The position numbers and the translations under genes are program-made. A DNA stretch of 64,000 nt from Dermatemys mawii. Lineage: Eukaryota; Chordata; Testudines; Dermatemydidae. The notes beneath the pieces are model-generated. The model did not search any database, had not been told where the DNA came from, and saw only the letters and a list, made by a program, of their open reading frames with translations. Of the stretch, positions 58,456 through 64,000 are shown one piece after another (within the stretch, counting starts at the first letter, position 1; every line of letters begins with the position of its first letter). Location of the stretch: the NCBI GenBank assembly GCA_007922305.1, contig ML677366.1, forward strand, positions 15,286,039-15,350,038, given 5' to 3'.

Positions 58456-58873
58456 CACCAGCTGCCCAGTGTGTCACTTTTGAAGGTGCCACTCAGTATA
58501 TTCATGATCTCACAAACAAAGAGTTGGTCTGTAATCAGACCACTACTCAGTCATTTGCTTATGGACCTTATGCTTATGCTTCTCCCCCATGGCTGGTTTT
58601 TTTTTCCTTTGTGGGCGCACCGCTTATTCATATGTACCAGCTAACAGCTCGGGTGGGCCCTGCACAGTAGGGAGAGTGGCACCCCTTATTGTCCCTGTTC
58701 CCCAACATAACACCAAAAGATATAGACGGGGAAACATACCATTGGACCCCTCCTGTAAGTCAGACATTACACTATTCTCAGACAGGGACACAACTGTTCT
58801 GAGTTTACTGGCCTTTGTTGTTTTAATATTACTGATAAGAAAACTTCCATTGAAAAGGATTTATACAACTTAA
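58428..58873 (+). pseudogene. env: Env surface C-terminus, cleavage site and start of transmembrane subunit (two frames)
   Basis: From 58428 one frame gives ANVTPAAQCVTFEGA and NKELVCNQTTTQSFAYGPY. At the nine-T run 58597-58605 the meaning shifts to a second frame, with FLCGRTAYSYVPANSSGG and CTVGRVAPLIVPVP, the conserved Cys-Gly-x-x-Ala-Tyr block near the end of retroviral surface proteins. A furin-type RYRR site is at 58718-58729. The chain after it starts with a short polar segment holding one Cys (DPSCKSDITLF) and then the hydrophobic TTVLSLLAFVV. A Cys ahead of an internal hydrophobic stretch is the layout of alpharetrovirus-like envelopes. The frame closes at 58871. Confidence 0.6.
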
Positions 58874-59073
58874 AGGAACTAGTGCATGGGATAAAGCAAA
58901 CTCAAGGTTTTGATTTTTGGTCATGGTTGCCTAATGTTGATGACTGGATAAAAACCTCTCATAAAGGGAGGAATCTATTTTGTATGAATAGTATTAGTTA
59001 TAGGATTGTGTTTTTGTTGTGTTATCAATTGTATTCCATTGTTATGTCAACAAACCCCACCCAGGAGAGCTAA
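58822..59073 (+). pseudogene. env: Env transmembrane subunit, C-terminal part
   Basis: In a third frame the sequence FNITDKKTSIEKDLYNLKEL continues to FDFWSWLPNVDDWIKT, the membrane-proximal Trp-rich segment, and then SYRIVFLLCYQLYSIV, a probable membrane anchor. It ends at TAA 59071. The heptad-repeat core and the disulfide loop (Cys-x6-Cys-Cys) expected between fusion peptide and this part are missing, so about 100 residues were lost near 58820. The anchor is interrupted by charged residues (HKGR) compared with a clean membrane helix. It cannot form a working fusion machine. Confidence 0.6.
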
Positions 59074-60655
59074 GCTAGCTCTGCTCCCCGATAGAATGTA
59101 GAAGAAATCATCTTTAAAGAGGAAGGAGTCTCAAACCAAAAATTTGCACGGAACAGCCCAGACAAAAGCAGAATTCTGTAAGCCTAGAAGACATGGGTAA
59201 CATCCACAGAACAACAGGAAGTGCTGCTCTTATCACTAAGGTTTTAAGAGCATTTGCACTAGTAATAACCCTCTTAAACCCTTGCCCTTGTCCACCTAAG
59301 AATCCCAAACTGGTTCTCACCAGACAGGCATTTGTGATAAAAAAGAAAGGGAAGGCTTGAAACAGATTTTTATAAGTCTAAAGCAGGTTATTGCCTAAGG
59401 AGCAACATCCTCAGTTCTGTCTATTCAGAGACTTAGGATATACAATAAGAATAGCTTGTCACTGGCTATTTGAAAGAATCAAGCTTATTAAATTATCTAC
59501 TGGAAGAAATCATATTCCAGCTACAGCATCATAGTAACTCCAATTATGCTGATGTTTTGGGGTCCAGATGGTGTGGCTAAGATGACTGTCATTTTACCTT
59601 TATATATACTGTTGGCAGTGTAGATTACAAAGACAAAATGACTCACCTACCCCATCGCAAGAGGCCACCTGTTACAAAACAGCAGTAAGTGTCAAGAGGA
59701 GGAGGTTGAGAGAAAGACTGAGCTCATGTATTAGAAATCTGCCATGGCTTTTTTTGCACGTGTATTAATTTTTCATGTTAACCTCAAGTTCTGTTAAGCT
59801 CGTTATGTTTACACTCATTTCACATGGTACCAAAAATAACCCAAGGACATTAACTTTGTTTACAGGAGCTAATGAAAAAAAGAATTTTCAGTGACTGTTT
59901 CGCTTGGCCTCAAAGCTTCGTTGCACTTGAACACCACCTCCAATGAGTGCCAAGTCATGCTTTTTAGTTTGGTTTACATTACACAGGGATGAATCTATTG
60001 TCTCCATCACATGGGATAAAAGAGTTTAATCTTTACCCAACAGAAAAGAGAGCATTTTATTCTTAGTCTATCACTGTTGACGCTCTCCAAAAAAAAAGAA
60101 TAGGTAAAGAAAAGGGCCCAACGTGAAGTGAGAGCCATTATTGGTCCATGACTCATAAAACTACCGTGCAATATGAAATGTACTGCATTTCTTCTTGTAA
60201 AATTGTTACTATATCTCCATCTCTTTTCTGTGCAATATTACCAATGGGCTACAGAGTAGCAGCTCAGTTTCCTTCTTCGGGTGCTATCGCTCTCCCTGTT
60301 TTTTTAAGTTTGTGATTTGGAAGACTCCGCTGCATGCTGTCTTGCCTTTCATTAGAAGCACCCCATAGAAAAGCTTGTCATCCAGCAGTCTCAGACAGAT
60401 ATCCCAAGTAACAAAATCCATTAAAATACACCACTGTTGTACATTTACTGAAGAATTTCTACTAGGATTGATACAATCATTTATAAAGCAAATCACAAGA
60501 TGAAAGCAGAATTCATCGGGCAGAACAGAAGCTTCTCCATCAGGAAGCAGAACAGAATTTCGCCTCGTGCTTTAAACACACGCAAAGTCTGTAAAACATT
60601 CTACATATCTTTGCTGTTTCACAATACCGAGCTGAGGTTGTCTATTGCCTAACTG
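59074..60655. other. Downstream flank of the retroviral remnant; no 3' LTR recognised
   Basis: Two short purine runs (AAAGAGGAAGGAG at about 59116 and AAAAAAGAAAGGGAAGG at about 59340) could be polypurine tracts, but neither is followed by a sequence that resembles the region before 54714. The last 13 bases, TATTGCCTAACTG (60643-60655), are the left target duplication of the next element. No gene. Confidence 0.4.
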
Positions 60656-60865
60656 ACAAAGAGTCCTGTGGCACCTTAAAGACTAACTAAAGTATTAGAG
60701 CATAAGCTTTTGTGGGCTAATACCCACTTCGTTGGATGCATGCCTCCGATGAAGTGGGTATTAGCCCACGAAAGCTTATGCTCTAATACTTTAGTTAGTC
60801 TTTAAGGTGCCACAGGACTCTTTGTCACTTCTGCAATTCCAGACTAACACGGCTACCCCTCTGAT
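60656..60865. mobile_element. Inverted-dimer retroposon, 'CATAAGCTTTCGTGGGCTAA' family, with 13-bp target duplication
   Basis: A forward arm (60656-60743, ACAAAGAGTCCTGTGGCACC to TTGGATGCATGC) meets a reverse arm (60744-60865) that spells the same unit backwards and continues further, to GGCTACCCCTCTGAT. The arms differ at only a few positions, so the RNA or single strand would form a hairpin of about 85 bp. TATTGCCTAACTG is present immediately before (60643-60655) and after (60866-60878), a perfect 13-bp duplication of LINE-retrotransposition size. The two arms entered as one insertion. Confidence 0.8.
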
Positions 60866-60878
60866 TATTGCCTAACTG

Positions 60879-63262
60879 TCTCTCTAGCTCTACTTCAGAT
60901 GAAACCAGAAGAATAGTGCCATAACAACATTACCAACTAGAAACAAAAAGAAAAGCACATTCAGAGAACATTTTAGATGGTTTTTAAATTGTTTCTGCAG
61001 CCAATAAAAACAGACCAATTTTTGAATAGTTTTGATAAGCTTTGTACATCATGAGAGGAATGATTCATCATAGCAAGAGTCCATTCATCTCTCTCTTGTA
61101 GGGAAGATCTACCATAAATATGAATAGATCTTCTGGGATTAGTTGAGAACAGAGTGTAAGCAGTTCATCCTTCCCTTCCATGTACCATACCCAGTCTCTT
61201 CTGAATTGTGACTTTTTCATCCTTCACCAAAAAAAGCCAGTAGTTATTTGGCAACATCTGCATTTAGAAAAGGGGGATTTTAAGCACAGTCCCTGTCTAA
61301 ACCATTCAAAGAGAGGCAGATCATGGGAACTGGATGGCTCAAGAGACTGTCATTCAAATATGGACATTTTCATTTTTAGCTAACTTGTGTGAAACTTGCT
61401 TCCATCAGAAGTGACCAAAAGTTGATCACAGCTGATTCATGGAAGTTACTGAATATCAAATGCTTTGTTGGTCTCAGTCCAGTTTCAAAATCCACAGGTA
61501 TGCATATCACAAACATTCTAATCTCAGTTTGCATCCTTGTTGGTTGTCTCAGCAGCAAAGCCAAGGACAGAATGGATATGGAGACTGAACTAACTTCTCA
61601 GAGGTAGAACTGATTTCTCCCAGATCAAGGCTGAGTTGCCATATGGAGCAATTTGCCACTTCCACTGTCATGCCTGTTTTGGGATAGATCAGCCTCTGGA
61701 GCTGTCAGTCTTCCACTTTTCAGGAGCACTGAAATATACTTTAAAAGAAAAAAGAAAAGACAGGAAAGAGACAAGTCCTTTTGCTCCCAGGTATAGAATA
61801 TTAATAGCAAGTCTTCCCTCCCTGTATTGAAAAATCACCTCATTCCAGCACTTACTTTGAACTCTACTAAGCAAGTAATGATATGTAATGACACTTACAG
61901 TTACTGTTTTAATCCTCTTTTTGAAAATTTGCCAGATATATAGCCTGTTCTTTTCAGCATATGCAGTCATTGGGTTACTAATTGCTGCTTGGAGTCTAAG
62001 AATATGCAAAGAGGTCACCTGGTGACATGTGGTGTGATTATAGTTGAGAGCTTCAGAGTCTGGAACTGAAGAGGAATTAAAATGGCTTGAGATGATTCTT
62101 ATTCTCAATGTTCAGAAAGATGAAGCATTTATATGATTTCCCAATCTGAATTGAAATATTGAGAATGAGCTTTGCCTCTTTCTATGTTCAAGAATGTGCT
62201 ATACGTGCCATAGGATCACAATGCTTTACATCAGCTATCTCAGCAGTCTCCCAGAGTTGTATGCTTCAGGCACCTGTTCAGTCCCTTTCCTATGCTCTTT
62301 AGTCCATTTGTACACTCAGAATTTTCTTAAGAGATTTAATACCTTTGGACTCAGTCACATTTAACACAGGGTGTTTAAAGCTTAATCTGCTTCACACTAG
62401 TCTAGATTGGGAGTAGGGAGATAAGCACTCTGTTTAAGATACATCAGATGTAACTGAGAAACTAAGCAGAGTAAGTCACACTAAAATCGGATGATATTCT
62501 AGTTTTCTAAATAAGGAACTTGATCTGCCTGATTTTCCCAGAAGCCTAGATAGGCAATCAATGCTACAGACTTACTAGTAGGATTTGTAATAATCCTGTC
62601 AACCAATAGGTTATATGAACCACCTTCTTCCTTAAGCCTATGCAACTTTTAAACCAGTGTTTCTCTGTGGTTTTGTTTTGCAGAATCCTTTGTAAGAGAA
62701 ATACAGTCATGAATCCCCTCCCATTCCCCTGCTTTCCTAGGTTTCAGGGACAAATAAAAAGGTGCTCTACAGACTATAGTATAGAAAGTCTGTCTAAACA
62801 ATCGTAGTAAATATTAACGGTTTAGGTTATAAAGGTAATTCACCAGCAGTTTAGTCTGCAGCCATATCAGAATATATGGTCTGTGTTGTGCTAGGGAAAG
62901 CTATCAGGAAAGGAGAAATCAGATTTCTAAACATTTCTGGTCACCCATTGCCTTGAGTCATGCTTAAATGATGTGTCAGTTTTTTTAATCTGTTATAAAA
63001 TATTTTTCTACTCCACCTCCAAGGATGGTCATTTTTCATTATAAAGCTGCACACTTTCTAGTTTTGACATCAGGAAGACCCTCATATCTTTAGGTTAGGG
63101 CAGATATTCAGGTTATATTTTAAATACTCTTTGATGCATAGGGGTACACTGTTTCCATGTAGCACAACAGACTACATCTCTCTCTAAGTCTCTGCCATTG
63201 TCAGTTCCTCTCTGGCATATGGTATGCTGTTTTTAACTTGGTTGGTCCACCATTTTTACCTG
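60879..63262. other. Unique sequence, nothing recognised
   Basis: No exon, RNA gene or bounded element was found. The opposite-strand frame of 139 codons at 61689-62108 shows no domain and overlaps frames on the other strand. Confidence 0.45.
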
Positions 63263-63425
63263 TCCATAGACTCTCAGAAGCATGGGACTGGAAGGGACCT
63301 TGAGAGGTCTTCTAGTCTAGTCCCCTTCATTCAAGGCAGGAATAAGTATTATACAGTCCAGGAGTAGCTATTTCTAACCATAAAATGTTAAGGTGCAGTG
63401 AGTTCACCTCTGCCCTTCCTCAATG
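63263..63425 (-). mobile_element. CR1 LINE 3' end, reverse orientation, degraded
   Basis: CCATAGACTCTCAGAAGCAT, GGGACTGGAAGGGACCTTGA, then GAGGTCTTCTAGTCTAGTCC and TTCAAGGCAGGAATAAG follow the CR1 3' end as read on the opposite strand ('CATAGAATCATAG...GGAAGGGACC...CATCTAGTCC...GCAGGA'). It fades after about 63425. No coding part. Confidence 0.7.
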
Positions 63426-64000
63426 ACCCAGTTCAACCCATCTGACAGAATCTTAATCTGCACACTAATTATATTGCTATTGTCCTCTGGTTTGCTAGTT
63501 ATTAGCTATGCGACTAGAGGTCTGAGGGGGAAAAGAAACCACATGAAAAGGGTGCAAACTTTGCTCATGCTGCTGGCTTTTTCCCCTCTTCTCTCCCCTC
63601 TTCACAACAACATCCCCAATATTAAAGATAATCAGAAAAAAATTATAATAATTTTTCTCCCCCATTATTCCTCAAAGTTACTGAAATTTTCTGACCAACT
63701 TCACTTTAAGGTCCCAATCCCTCAGCAAGTGAGCAATGAGAACTTTGCAAAGTATCCCAAATACTAGATAATCACGTTAGAACAGAATCACTCCATTCTG
63801 AGCAACTCTGACAACTAAGACAAAAGCCGATGTCTCATGTCTATTATTTAAAACCAGTAGTATACATTACAAAGACAAACATGAGAGAATGAAAAAATAC
63901 GGTCACAGAAAACTGCTCTGGCCAATACTACTATAGACACAGAACAACAGATCATAGGAAAGACTGGGGTCGGGGGGGGGGGGACTTTCAGAGTTTTAGT
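63426..64000. other. Unique sequence with terminal G run
   Basis: No gene; the 114-codon + frame at 63423-63767 starts in the CR1 fragment and shows no domain. A run of about 12-13 G lies near 63972-63984. Confidence 0.45.

Larger units (their letters stand above)
54714..59073 (+). mobile_element. Internally deleted endogenous retrovirus (gammaretrovirus-like gag-pol)
   Basis: A 4.36-kb provirus remnant with primer-binding site, leader, gag, protease, pol and env in the usual order. Full relatives have an internal region of roughly 7-8 kb. Three segments are missing: most of capsid plus nucleocapsid (junction about 55775), late RNase H through the integrase core (about 57822), and the middle of the env transmembrane subunit (about 58820). 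Reading-frame changes lie near 55305, 56008, 58440 and 58600, and stops at 55660 and 56289. No LTR pair was seen. It cannot encode a replicating virus. Class is judged from a myristoylation-type matrix start, gag and protease in one frame, a capsid start of gammaretroviral type, and the RT motifs. Confidence 0.85.

Noticed and set aside
59110..59360. Polypurine tract and start of 3' LTR
   Set aside because: Two purine runs exist, but no downstream sequence matches the region ahead of the primer-binding site.
63972..63984. G-quadruplex or regulatory G run
   Set aside because: A single homopolymer near the window end; its length may be a sequencing artefact and there is no further G-tract spacing.

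Overview
The window is vertebrate nuclear DNA. It is AT-rich and intron/intergenic in character, full of decayed interspersed repeats, and holds no recognisable host protein-coding exon. Several repeat families look, from memory, like those common in turtle genomes: a TGTGAC...GTCACA solo LTR, CR1 LINE 3' ends in both orientations, a short retroposon with the 'CATAAGCTTTCGTGGGCTAA' core, a tRNA-like SINE head, and many small inverted-repeat DNA elements of the 'GGGCATGTCTACAC' type. I therefore infer a cryptodiran turtle or a close relative. No database search was possible, so family names rest on recall and on structural marks (terminal inverted repeats, target-site duplications) that can be read directly.

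Layout. 1-16 kb: mostly unique AT-rich sequence with a few old repeat fragments. 16.7-20.8 kb: a cluster of mobile elements, namely a 0.3-kb DNA element inside an older palindromic repeat, an AT-rich minisatellite, a hAT-type element with a perfect 8-bp target duplication (19481-19735), and a 617-bp solo LTR (20166-20782). 21-33 kb: largely unique, with a few small elements; 27.3-27.95 kb is repeat-free and could be a conserved noncoding element. 33.5-51 kb: dense repeats, including a PIF/Harbinger-like element (38575-39250), a hAT element nested in another element (39884-40715), another hAT (46903-47086), an old LTR (44885-45557), a related LTR-like fragment from 42171, and a LINE coding fossil.

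The main object is an endogenous retrovirus remnant at about 54.7-59.1 kb on the + strand. In order it keeps a primer-binding site, a structured leader with two candidate splice donors, the matrix part of gag, a proline-rich linker, the first ~30 residues of capsid joined to protease, a long open frame with reverse transcriptase, part of RNase H and the integrase C-terminal domain, and a broken env. Three internal segments are gone: capsid/nucleocapsid, late RNase H plus the integrase core, and the middle of the env transmembrane subunit. No flanking LTR pair could be recognised. Several frame breaks lie at or near homopolymer runs. The pol frame across the second deletion is still open for 597 codons.

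The last 5 kb holds an inverted-dimer retroposon with a 13-bp target duplication (60656-60865) and a CR1 tail near 63.3 kb. Apart from the retroviral fragments no gene network can be described; the interest lies in retroviral structure and nested transposition.
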